Source: Botryotinia globosa (taxonomy: Eukaryota > Ascomycota > Leotiomycetes > Helotiales > Sclerotiniaceae). Taken from it: DNA of 64,000 nt. Location: the NCBI GenBank assembly GCA_014898425.1, contig RCSZ01000001.1:3410001-3474000 (forward strand). Reading direction: 5' to 3'. The notes beneath the pieces were generated by a model, which ran no database searches, was not told where the DNA came from, and saw nothing but the letters and a program-made list of their open reading frames with translations. Made by a program: the position numbers and the translations under genes. Shown in pieces: positions 12,361-23,005 of the stretch (its first letter is position 1; the number at the start of each line of letters is the position of its first letter).

Positions 12361-15300
12361 ATGCCACAGAGTGATGAGATCACCACAAATGCTAAGGAAG
12401 ATGGCATTGTGGGACCGGGTACAGCTGTTCAAAATGGACTTGCAGAACTGGATGACTTCGGATTGCCCCTCAAGAAGAGAGTTGTTCCAGAACCGGTAGC
12501 ATATGATGAAGATTTGGAGAATAGCGAAGCGGAGGATAAGTCGAGTGTCCCAGAAGATCGGACTGCTGAGACTAAAGAGAATGGATTGAAGAATGCGGAT
12601 GTTGCTAAGGAAGACGCAGAAAAGGCAGACGATGGAAAGGATCATGGGTCAGATAAGGAAGAAGAGGGACTCAAGGTTGTGCAAACAACGCCATCACCTG
12701 CGACCGCGAATCCAGAACCTCAAGAACCTCGCGAGACAGCTCGGAATGAGGGCTTGCCAGCTCATGGACATCCGGCCCCTCAAAAAACAATCGAAGAAGT
12801 CGAATCTACAAGTAAAGAAGCTCTGGCGGAATCGTCGGAACCTGCGAAACCTGCAGAAGAGCCAAAATCTGCGGAAAGTTTGGAGAATACTAGCGGCAAC
12901 CATAATAGCAATGCGGTTCCCGCGGTGAATAACAGGAATAGTCGGATGGAACCAAATCAGGGAATATCAGAATGGTCGCATCAACATACCACTGTACCTG
13001 TTCCAAAAAGCCCACCTCAAGAAGATGATGAATGGCAAACAATGCCAGCGTATGCTCCATACGATATTTATGATGACGACAATAGGTTAATTGCGAAGGA
13101 GGCACACGAATCTGATGAGGAACCGGATGCATATGCAGGGTTAGGTGGTGCCGGTAGAGGATATACCAGAGTTCAACTAGACGAAGATGCTCAATCTGCG
13201 ACGAGTCTGGATGAGAACACACAATACCTTTTCAAAGATCTTCATGGCACTGGAGCTGGAGAAGTGGAAGATGAGGAGCAGCGAGATGCACTTTCTCAAA
13301 TGCAAGCTACTAAGGATCTTTTAACGGAAGGGCAAAGAATTGCATATGTTGGCATGACTCGACTCATTCTTTCTAAAATGCTTGAACAACAGGAATTGTT
13401 GGTGTCAGCAAAGAAAGGAAATAAGAAAGAATTGCAAGTTTCAGCCGAAGCTATGAAAATGTGGACTCAGAAAATGATGGTTCGGCTATATGCGCACATG
13501 GAAATCAGTACAGATGAACAGATTATGATTGAGCAATTGGCTGAACATGGAGTAGTCCCTTCAGATCTGACAGGAACTCTCATGCAAAATGCACGAGTAA
13601 AGAATCCTATGGCCGAGAAAGCTCATTCAAGTAAAGACTCGGTTGCTTCTGGTAGAAGTCCTAGGGAATCCATCTCATCTCCGCGATTAGCACGAGAATC
13701 TATACAGTCTCCACGCTTACCACAATCACCTTTAAGTCCACAAACTCCTCGACGATATGATGAGGAAGAATCGGCTGCTGTGCCTCCACCGTACCAAGAG
13801 CATGAAGGCGAAGATTTACCCGAAGTTCGAACTCCTTCACAGCTTCCCACCACTAAAAATATTGATATCGATCTTCGCTGGACTGTTCTTTGTGATCTAT
13901 TCTTGACTTTGATTGCGGACTCGGTTTATGATGCACGATCTAGAACTTTGTTAGAAAAGGTTGGTGATAATATGGAAGTTTCCTGGTTAGAAATCTGTCG
14001 TTTTGAGAAACGAGTAACGGATGCCTTGGAAATGCAACAAGCGGCCGAAAAGGAGAACTGGAATGAGGATGATCATAAAGAGAACAGGAGGAAAATGGCT
14101 CTCAAGAAACGATATTTGATGATGGGTCTTGCTACCGTTGGTGGAAGTTTAGTTATTGGACTTTCCGCAGGTCTCTTGGCACCTGTTATCGGGGCAGGTC
14201 TCGCTGCTGGTTTCACTACAATCGGTGTAGCAGGTACTAGTGGTTTCCTTGCTGGTTCTGCAGGTGCTGCTATCATCACAACGGGTGCCGCCACTTCAGG
14301 TGGTTTCATTGCGATCAAAGCTGCAAATCGTAGAACTGGAGCAGTCAAAACTTTTGAGTATAGGCCATTGCATAATAACAAGCGAGTCAACTTGATCATT
14401 ACAGTCTCGGGATGGATGACGGGTAAAGTTGATGATGTTCGCTTGCCATATAGTACAGTTGATCCCATCATGGGAGATATTTACTCGGTTCTTTGGGAGC
14501 CGGAAATGCTTACAAGTATGGGAGATACCATTAATATCCTAGCAACAGAGGTAAGGTTTGATTTTCTCAGCACACACTGTATACACTAACGCATCTTAGG
14601 CTTTAACGCAAGGTCTTCAACAAGTTCTCGGAAGTACCATCCTCATTGGTTTGATGGCTGCTTTGCAATTACCAGTCGTTTTAACTAAACTTTCATATCT
14701 CATCGATAACCCATGGACGGTTTCCCTTGATCGTGCAAATGCTGCGGGTCTTATTCTTGCAGATTCGCTTATTGATCGAAACCTTGGTACTAGACCAATC
14801 ACCTTTGTGGGATATTCCCTTGGTTCTCGAGTCATCTTCTCATGTCTTAAAGAACTCGCCAAGAAAGGCGCTTATGGATTGGTTCAAAATGTTTACCTGT
14901 TTGGTTCACCTAATGTGGTGAATCAGGACGAATATTTAAAAGCGAGATCCGTTGTGGCTGGTAGATTTGTCAATGGATATGCAAGGAATGATTGGATTCT
15001 GGGATATCTCTTCCGCCTTACTAGTGGTGGTATTAGACGTGTTGCAGGTCTTGCACCGGTCGAGAACGTTCCTGGAATAGAAAATGTGGATGTTACTGAT
15101 CTAGTACCGGGACACATGGCATATCGTACTGCCATGCCCAAACTTCTTCGAGAGGTGGGATGGGAGGTTGAGAGCGACGAGTTTACTGAAATCGAAGATC
15201 CAGACCCAGAAAACCATGCGGAGAGGCAGAGAGAACTTATTAATGAAATCGAGGAAGCCCGAAAAGAATTCGAGAAGAAAGAGAAAGAAGGGAAAGGAAG

Positions 15301-16156
15301 ATTTAGTTTCTTCGGCCGTAAAAAGAAATCCGCCGTCGAACGGAAAGAATGGGAGACATATGTAGAAAGTTCAAAGAACGAGCAGAGTCGTGATTCAAGC
15401 CGATCTGGAACAGAGGATGGCCAAGGAAATAACCATGGTATTCTTTTCGACATCGATGCCATTCGTGCAGAAGTCGCCAGTGGAGTTGCTGCCGACGGTG
15501 GTACCAAGAAGCGTGTGGCGGTTAAAGAACTTAAATCCACACTTCCACCTATGAAACTCAGCCTCGCCTCTTCGTCTAATAGTCCACAGTCTAGTCCACA
15601 AAATTCTCTTCGACCAACAAAAAGCGACGATGCGAGTACAGCACTACATGCCTATGATTATCGTTCGCCAGGTCATTCTCCTCGTCCTTCGAATGGATTT
15701 GGCGCAGGCTCAACATATTCGTACTCGAATTCGAATTCTCGACAAGATCTCGCCAGGAAATCACCATATCTGGCTCAGGAACCTGAGGAAGAACTTGAGA
15801 TGACTTTTGATACCGCGTATCATTCTCCTCCTCATTCGGCTAATGTTAGTAGTACCAGGTTACCTGAGAGAGGACATACAAGTTTCCATTCTTTAGGTCA
15901 TGTGGCCGATGGCAACGTTGCGTTTGGGGGTGGTTTCGATGGGACTGGATCGAGTATGGCAAGGCCAGAATTGAAGTCGGCTTCTACATTACCTGTGGGA
16001 ATGGGAACAGGAGTAGGGGTAGGGGTAGGATTGGGATTGGGAGTGACGGGTATGGGATTAGGATACGTGGCGGAAAAAAATGCGTGGGCGGATGACGATG
16101 AGGATGAATTTGCCGGGGGTGGGGGAGAGGAGGAAATTGAGATGACTTTTGCATAA
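12361..16156 (+). CDS. DUF726/TMCO4 family membrane lipase-like protein (Mil1-like)
   Basis: Exons 12361-14550 and 14600-16156 give about 1248 aa. The frame is open back to 12283, but that first codon is GTG, so I chose the first ATG at 12361; an upstream exon cannot be excluded. The N-terminal 500 residues are acidic and disordered. A Gly/Ala-rich hydrophobic segment (about residues 586-655: GLLAPVIGAGLAAGF and on) is probably two membrane hairpins. It is followed by VNLIITVSGW and an alpha/beta-hydrolase domain with the nucleophile elbow GYSLGS near residue 800. This is the DUF726 family of human TMCO4 and yeast Mil1 (YFL034W). The C-terminus has Ser-rich stretches, a GVGVGVGLGLG run and two short EEEL/IEMTFD/A motifs. 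Lipase activity is inferred. Confidence 0.88.
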
Positions 16157-16548
16157 TTGGATTTGATATTGATTTTGCGCTTTTTGGGTGCAGGGTGCGT
16201 GCATTGCATTGCATTGTATGGATGGATTGATGATTGGGTTATTTTATACGTATTGATGGGATGGGATGGGATGGGATGGTTGGTTGGTTGTAGTGTAAAT
16301 CGGATCAGAAGAGGGGGTGAGAAGGTTGGAGAGGGAAAGGTGAGGGAAAGATGAATGAAAGAAGGAAAGGGATAGAGAAAGAACGAGAGAAAGAAGGAAA
16401 GGGATAGAGAAAGAGAAAGAGATAGACTTAATGTGTATATTCATATGGATATATGGGTTAGCGTGGAATGAATAAATGCATGCATGCATGTATTGATATG
16501 GATTGATAGCATGATGTATTTGAGTGATTGAGTGATTGAGTGATTGAT

Positions 16549-16671
16549 GAGTAAGTGAGTAAGTGAGTAAGTGAGTAAGTGAGTAAGTGAGTAAGTGAGT
16601 AAGTGAGTAAGTGAGTAAGTGAGTAAGTGAGTAAGTGAGTAAGTGAGTAAGTGAGTAAGTGAGTAAGTGAG
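16549..16671. repeat. 8-bp tandem array GAGTAAGT x about 15
   Basis: About 15 near-perfect copies of GAGTAAGT. Each copy contains GTAAGT, the consensus fungal 5' splice site. Confidence 0.95.
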
Positions 16672-16815
16672 TGATTGAGTAAGTAAGATGGATGTTTATT
16701 GTGGATGGTTTGTGGTGTATGGTGGGTGTATGGTGTATGAGTAGATAAGTAGATGGTGATTGTGATGGTGGTTTTAGTAGTAGATATAGAAGTAGTAGGA
16801 ATAGATATACAAATA

Positions 16816-16911
16816 GAATATATAGATATAGAATATATAGATATAGAATATATAGATATAGAATATATAGATATAGAATATATAGATATAGAATATATAG
16901 ATATAGAATAT
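16816..16911. repeat. 15-bp tandem array ATATAGATATAGAAT
   Basis: About six to seven copies of an AT-rich 15-bp unit. Confidence 0.9.
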
Positions 16912-16956
16912 ATACAAATGAATCCTATATGATAATATATATCATATCATATTGTA

Positions 16957-17028
16957 TTTTCATGTTTTCATGTTTTCATGTTTTCATGTTTTCATGTTTT
17001 CATGTTTTCATGTTTTCATGTTTTCATG
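16957..17028. repeat. 8-bp tandem array TTTTCATG x9
   Basis: Nine perfect copies of TTTTCATG. Confidence 0.95.
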
Positions 17029-17066
17029 AAGAAAGTTGGTGTTAGGATGGGGGGTGTCTGGATTTC

Positions 17067-17284
17067 GGAGAACTTGGAGAACTTGGAGAACTTGGAGAAC
17101 TTGGAGAACTTGGAGAACTTGGAGAGGAGTTTGGGAGAAGGGGGAGTTTGGGAGAAAGGGGAGAAGGGGGAGAAGGGGGAGAAGGGGGAGAAAGGGGAGA
17201 AAGGGGAGAAAGGGGAGAAAGGGGAGAAGGGGGAGAAGGGGGAGAAAGGGGAGAAAGGGGAGAAAGGGGAGAAAGAGGGAGAGG
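17067..17284. repeat. Two adjoining 9-bp arrays (GGAGAACTT then GGGGAGAAA/G)
   Basis: About six copies of GGAGAACTT are followed, from about 17139, by about 14 copies of a purine-only 9-mer GGGGAGAAA or GGGGAGAAG. Because the period is 9, all frames stay open on the plus strand (for example Glu-Asn-Leu then Gly-Glu-Lys repeats), which produces long spurious ORFs. Confidence 0.9.
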
Positions 17285-18549
17285 GAGAGGGAGAGATGGT
17301 TTAAGATGGTTTAAGATGTGGTTATTCGGGGGATTTTGTGTGTGTTTGTGTATGATTGATGTAGTGGAAAGAGTGTGTGAAGGGATGTATGTGGGGTTCG
17401 TATTAGTGAATTGGGATTAGTAATATATAGATTGAGAATAATATTTGGGGTTTGGAATGCTTTGGTTTGGTTTGGTTTGGGGGAGAGAGGGAGAGCAAGG
17501 GGCTGTTTGTGATCGATTGTTTACTCGCTTACTTGCTTGCTGATTTCATGTTTGATTGTTGTTTGCTTGTGGATGTCTTTGCTTGTGGATGTTCCTTTTT
17601 AAGTATATTCTTGAGTATGTCTGTCTTTATATCTTGTCTGGAAAATATATGTAGATATATATATCTACTTCAGGATGTAAGAACGATCGATGTGGATAGT
17701 ACAGATGTGTTATGATTATTGACTAATATGGAGGGATGGGATGGGAAGTGTGGTATGAGGTTTAGATTTAGATTCGTATTGTTGAGGAGGATACTATGAA
17801 TTCGGGATTGGATATTAGAGGTTGGGTTTTAATATGGAAGAGATAATTAGTGTGTGGAAATGGGGCGGGATGGAATTGGATGAAAAAAGCACCCGAGTAT
17901 CGATCTTTATATCTATCTTCCTGATAGAAAATGTGTGAATGTAACGTAAAGAAAGAAAGGTCGAGCTATTTGCGTTGAGTGTATATGTAACGGAACGGGG
18001 GGTTAGAGGGTGGTGGGGAAAAGGGGTGTTGCTGCTAAGCGACTACAGCTGATCAGATAAGGTTGTGGTTTAGAGGAATTCGACCAAGGATCTTGAGCTG
18101 GAGTTTGATTGAGAGTTGAGAGTTGAAAATGCTGGGAGAGATATTTGGGGATTGATGATTGTAGGTGTGGTTGTGGTTGGCTTTTGTAATGGGTGTTTGG
18201 ATTTGGGGATAGATGGATCTGTTGACCAGGTGTTAGTTTGAGAATATTTGGATACTTGAAAGTTGGTAGATGTCTAAGGGTTTACGCTGAACATTTGAAA
18301 GTAGGTGAAGTCAAGAAGCTAGGAATGATAATCATATCTGTGATGACAGAGAGGAAATCAGAGAAGTCTGGGTAATCACTCAGGAGTACTTGAGCTGTGA
18401 ATTTGACAGTGCTGTGGCTATACATGGTGTCAAGAAATTTCATATGTCAATGCAAGAATTGTTGGATTTTTTCTTGTATTTGATGTGAAGCAAAGGGTGT
18501 TATTTTTGCTGAGTAAGTTTGTTCCGATACTATTACTCAGGTGTCTATA

Positions 18550-19079
18550 TTAAGTGATGAGCAGAAAGGTTCCAAGTCCGGCGGAGAGAGGGGATTTGAG
18601 AAATCGTAGTTAAGATTTTCGGCAGCGATCACAGATTAAAGAGGAAGAGCAAGGGAATAAAATAGTCGGTTTACCTTGGGCCGATGAGATGGATGGTCTT
18701 GATTCCATTAACAAAGATCTCAATATTATACTAGATAACGTAACCCAATTGCTGCTACAACAAGTGAGACTTGGATGTAGATGCATCAAGATCATTTGTG
18801 AGTCTGAGACAAACTGTTGAATATATCAGATGAGAGTCTTGAGTGTTCGAAGTCCACAAGTCGGAGCTTTTGAGGTGTAAGAATATCATATCCGGAAGGT
18901 AGAGAGACATGCAATTGACAAGCTGAAATCCGTATTTCAAGTACAGTGATTTCACTTTTATAGGACAAGAGTTTGGAAGAATAATGTTTAAGCCTTTCGT
19001 CGTGTGTTTGAGTGGCAAGAGTAGAGGAGGTGATGTTGGAAAAACTTAAATTTCTACAGATTGCTTGCCTCTTCAATTT
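18550..19079 (-). pseudogene. Degenerate coding relic, unclassified
   Basis: The minus strand from 19079 begins with an ATG and reads protein-like for about 90 residues (segments LKHYSSKLLSYKSEITVLEI and KLRLVDFEHSRLSSDIFNSL), ending at a TGA. A neighbouring frame then continues protein-like (NDLDASTSKSHLL, YNIEIFVNGIKTIHLIGP) but is interrupted by TAG, TAG, TAA and TGA codons. I found no intron joins that remove them. I cannot assign a family. It resembles a decayed gene rather than random sequence, but this is a judgement by eye. Confidence 0.4.
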
Positions 19080-19444
19080 ATGATGTATCTGTTCTGCACC
19101 TTCTGTTTGACGTTGGAAATTTATCCCAAGTACATTTTAAATTTGAATTCGTACTTATCTAGTCCTCGGGGTGGGATAATCTCCTGTCTTTATTATAAGT
19201 ATGCAATACCATTCTGAAATTTGAAAATACCATAACTTCTCTTGGTCTTGATTTATTAATGAATCGAACTGTCGATTTGTGATTGCGTCGAACATTCATC
19301 GTTGGACTTATTCTCGATTTAGGGTAGAGCACCATTTCATTCTTCCAAAAACTTATTAGAAAGGATCATATCACTATACCCTGCGGATAGATCATTCCTG
19401 TGATCTTTCCTACTCTTTCGTCAATAAGAATACTAAACATCACC

Positions 19445-20059
19445 ATGCCAAACACAGATCACTATATTCTCAAACGCAGCGGTTGGCTGTTACTACTCTT
19501 CTTCACCCATCTCTCAGCATGTTGTCTCCGCACCATCCTCGACCACACCTTTCTCGTGGCCGATTTCGAGAATTATCCTCCCTCATATTACATGTGCGAT
19601 CATAAGCACTTTTGTTATCATTGTCGAAGGAAGAGTCAGAAATGGGAGGAACGGGCGAAGACGGAAGGAATCAAGACACCTTTTGGCACTGTTTTATTCA
19701 AGGATGAAGATGAAGATGAGCAGGCCACGTCTATTATTGAGAATGGGATTGTGGGGGGTGTTTTGATAATAGGGTGTGCGGGGCTGTGGAAGACGAGGGG
19801 GGTTTGGGGGTGGTGGGTGGTTCCGACGGGACTGGGGCTTTGGGCGACTTTTTTTGCGGACTTTTATTGGGTGTTGGAGAAGGCGGTGGAGAAGTTGGAA
19901 GAATCGGGGATGTTTGATGATGATGAGGAGAGTGACGAGGAGATTGAGGAGGAGAGCGAGGAGGAGAGTGAGGAAGAAGAAGATGATGAGGAGGAGGATG
20001 AGGAGGATGAAGAGGAGGATAATAATATGCTACCTTCTCTTTTATGGGTAAATGATTGA
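19445..20059 (+). CDS. Hypothetical membrane protein with acidic tail
   Basis: Single-exon ORF of 204 aa from an ATG in good context (CATCACCATGCC). A hydrophobic N-terminal segment (GWLLLLFFTHLSACCL, about residues 13-28) could be a signal anchor. Then comes a small Cys/His cluster (CDHKHFCYHC, about 57-66) and two further hydrophobic segments (GIVGGVLIIGCAGLW; WWVVPTGLGLWATFFADF). The last 50 residues are almost all Asp/Glu. I do not recognise the family. The C-terminal acidity comes from GA-rich repeats in the DNA. It lies between two decayed minus-strand relics. Confidence 0.6.
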   Translation: MPNTDHYILKRSGWLLLLFFTHLSACCLRTILDHTFLVADFENYPPSYYMCDHKHFCYHCRRKSQKWEERAKTEGIKTPFGTVLFKDEDEDEQATSIIENGIVGGVLIIGCAGLWKTRGVWGWWVVPTGLGLWATFFADFYWVLEKAVEKLEESGMFDDDEESDEEIEEESEEESEEEEDDEEEDEEDEEEDNNMLPSLLWVND

Positions 20060-21832
20060 AGTATAGAAGTATCGAGATAAGATTATGGGATTGATATAAA
20101 GTAGCAGAGGCTACTCCTTCAGCAACAAGGCCTTTTAGAAACATAATTATAATTCGGCTTTGTTCAGCAATGAATACTATAATTTAACCTATTATGAGCT
20201 GCAGAACTTTCTGCATCCAGGCCTGGCCACTGTTCCGCCCATGATATACTACAAATTATCGTGTATTTACCGGGAAAAACCACGACTTTAACAGCAGGGC
20301 TCATATAATAACCTCTCAACCACTACAGGTTCCGAGCCTAATGTGTATGCTGCGCTCCACTCCTCGAGACTTCGTGAAATATGATTGGAGTAACTCTGAT
20401 GATATCTCCAATCACACCTATCAGTATCATCCACGTCCTTCAGTTCATTGCCTCCTCTCTGTAGCTCTCCTGGCCCCATTCATCCCCAACCACAAATATA
20501 CTCCGCATATAACTCCAAATCCTTCCTAGCTATCACACAAAAGAGACCCGGTCGATGGCGTTGATGACATCGCTAAGTCCACTAGATGGACTGACGGGAG
20601 ACTTCTCAACTTTCTGAATTTTAACAAATTCGTTCTCCAAATGTTTGATACCATGATCTATACTTTCTCGTTCAATCTATAATGAATCATTACAACGATT
20701 CAGACAGCCGAAGTAATTTTTCAAGGAATATTGGCGAGTCGATTTTTGCAGCGTCGAGCCGGTCCATACACCACCCACTGGCGGTCGTCTATCCTCGTCA
20801 AATGCTCTGAAAATTATGCACGACTGTTAAGGGGGTCGATATCATGTTATTGCTCTCGCTCACCAAACCAAGCAGTTTATTGAATGTCCGGGAATCCACG
20901 ACTGAATTATTGTAAAATGCTCGTGGTTCATTGTCTGATACTGGTACGGCTTAAATCATTATAAATGTCCAAGATCTGACAAAAGATTTTCTAGTCCTTG
21001 ATCACATTGATCATTGAGGTCAATCATTGTTGAAAGGTTAAGGACACCTAAGACACTGAGAATCATACGAGTATCAAGCTCTCGGATGTTAAAAAGAGAT
21101 GGATTCAACCCTCTCTACTTTTGAGAGATGTAGATCATTAACATAGCAATTTGAAAAGGCGGTTGACTCATTTAAACAATAAAATAATCATAAGTTTACT
21201 GGTGTAGAATGTGGCTGATCGTTCGAAATCATTCAGTGAAACCATAACCTACGTTTTCGGCACATAATCTCATTTAAATTCGATACTCGAATTCTACTTA
21301 GAAAGAGAAGAACTGCGAGAGCGTGATAGGGATTTCCAGCTTGCTATAAATGAGAAAATACATAGTGAGTTTGTTTCAGTGAACCATTTCAAAGGACAAA
21401 GAGGATGCGGCATAAAAACACGAAATGACGTTCGAGCTCATGCATCTCGAGCCGAACCGAGTCGGCACTGATCATATGCTCCCCCACGAGCCCATAAAAG
21501 CCAACGAAAGCCAACGAAAGCCTCTGCGACCTTTCCAACCATTTATCTTTCACCACACCCATTCAATTTAAGCACAGCTCATTAACTGAACTGACACAGC
21601 ATTTCCACACTTCTATTCACCCACCTAGAATTCACCATTTATCACCCGCTTCAATCAGCTCGCAAATAGCAGCTGACCCTAAATATCACCATCACCATAT
21701 CTCAAATTCCTCTTCAAAAACAACCCTCCGTCACTAGAAGTCAATATGCGCCACTTACAAGCCTTCCTCTCTTTCAAAATCCATCAAGACCAAAATTATT
21801 AGTCGGAGACTTTCTCTCTAGCTATACTCAAA
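20060..21832. other. Intergenic containing a pseudogene
   Basis: No intact gene. The minus-strand coding relic described separately occupies about 20533-21240. The remainder, about 21250-21832, is probably the promoter of the small downstream ORF. Confidence 0.6.
20533..21240 (-). pseudogene. Multiply frameshifted coding relic, unclassified
   Basis: Read 5' to 3' on the minus strand, successive protein-like segments occur in different frames: NIRELDTRMILSVLGVLNLS, MIDLNDQCDQGLENLLSDL, YNDLSRTS, SDNEPRAFYNNSVVDSRTFN, AFDEDRRPPVGGVWTGSTLQ, SPIFLEKLLRLSESL, and IERESIDHGIKHLENEF followed by SGLSDVINAIDRVSFV and a TGA at 20535-20533. Changes of frame occur at least four times where no GT-AG intron of workable length can be placed. 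One real intron may remain (GTGAGC to TTTCAG, about 20863-20807). Taken together this looks like one ancestral gene broken by small indels. Family not recognised. Confidence 0.55.
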
Positions 21833-22360
21833 ATGCCAGATATATCACGCAATCGTATCGAAATCTGGCGCAGTGAAGTTGAGTCGCAAACATCATCGCA
21901 ATCGGGTGTAGCAGTGGATATGGGGTGGAATGCACCGGTTGTACGACCACAGAGCTTTTGGAGGCGTGTACTCGGATTGGGATATAGCGGCGGCGGGAGC
22001 GGGGGCGGTTCTGGTCGTGGCAACGAAGTTGGGAATGGAAGTAGGAGTGGAAGCGGAAGCAGGAGTGGAAGCAGCAGGAGCGTGAGCATAGGCAGGAAAC
22101 TTGGATGGGTGAAAGGAGAGATCGAGCGAACTGGGATGTATACCGTGAAGATTAAGGGAGATAAGGATGAGCTCGAGAGAGAAAGCGACTTGGAGGGGAG
22201 AGAGAGAAGCAGAAAGAGCGATGAAGAAAGTAGTATGGAGCTTGATGGCAGTGAGGAAAGTGTGAGGAATGGGTTGAGGGAAAGAAAAAACAGGTTAAAA
22301 AGGGCAGCTAAGCTGTTAGGAAAGACTGAAGGAACGAGAGAGAATAGACAGAGGAGCTAG
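21833..22360 (+). CDS. Hypothetical Gly/Ser-rich basic protein
   Basis: Single ORF of 175 aa starting MPDISRNRIEIW. It has a Gly/Ser linker (about residues 52-84) and a charged, helix-prone second half ending KRAAKLLGKTEG. The start has an A at -3. No domain recognised. The unbroken frame and non-repetitive ends favour a real gene, but it could be a chance ORF. Confidence 0.45.
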   Translation: MPDISRNRIEIWRSEVESQTSSQSGVAVDMGWNAPVVRPQSFWRRVLGLGYSGGGSGGGSGRGNEVGNGSRSGSGSRSGSSRSVSIGRKLGWVKGEIERTGMYTVKIKGDKDELERESDLEGRERSRKSDEESSMELDGSEESVRNGLRERKNRLKRAAKLLGKTEGTRENRQRS

Positions 22361-23005
22361 GTTTTCTTGTGTATGGGTATCTTGATGAACGGTTGGGATT
22401 GCAGAGACTAGTTGCGATAAGTTGTAATGGGTTGCGATGCAGTATTTGGCGGATTGGATAGCATCATTCATGACACAGGAGGATTAGGATTATAGCATTG
22501 GACAAATTGATGGGTGGGGCTACCTATGTGCTACAACCTCAAATAAGATCACACGGATGCTTCCAAGTATCTCATGAATAAGTCAATATCATCAACTTTG
22601 ACCAAATCCCTGGCTGTGAATTGTTCGAACTCAGTTGGTGACTCGAAACGGGCATCGTGAAATATTCAATGAGAGTTCAAGCACTAGCTATGAGAAATTG
22701 ATACATAAATGCTCAGATGATAGTTTGATTGATAAAGGTATCTAGATTAGATAGGTATTTGTATACCTACCTACTCAGTAGTAAAACTTCACTCCTGTTT
22801 ATATTCAATATCTCCATGTTACTTATACCATAGACAGTACGAAGCTCAAGAAAATGTGGGAAAGAAATGGAAGTGTTGTACATCACATGACCAGGTATTG
22901 ATTTCTAACCCAGCGGCAAGAACGAACCAACTCCGACACATTTTCCATAATAACAATTTTAGTCCTTTGGTTCTGCATCTTTGTTACACCTTATTTACAG
23001 AAAAT
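22361..23005. other. Intergenic, 645 bp
   Basis: Nothing recognisable beyond a short TAGATTAGATAGGTA stretch near 22740. It should contain the promoter of the thioredoxin-PITH gene. Confidence 0.6.

Larger units (their letters stand above)
16157..19444. other. Intergenic, 3.3 kb, tandem-array hotspot
   Basis: Downstream of the lipase-like gene. It holds five distinct arrays between 16.5 and 17.3 kb (listed separately) and a minus-strand coding relic at about 18.55-19.08 kb. No intact gene seen. The plus-strand ORFs at 16978-17420 are translations of the arrays. Confidence 0.7.

Noticed and set aside
16978..17420. Long plus-strand ORFs with Glu-Asn-Leu and Gly-Glu-Lys repeats
   Set aside because: They are translations of 8- and 9-bp tandem arrays; period-9 DNA stays open in several frames at once and nothing outside the arrays looks coding.
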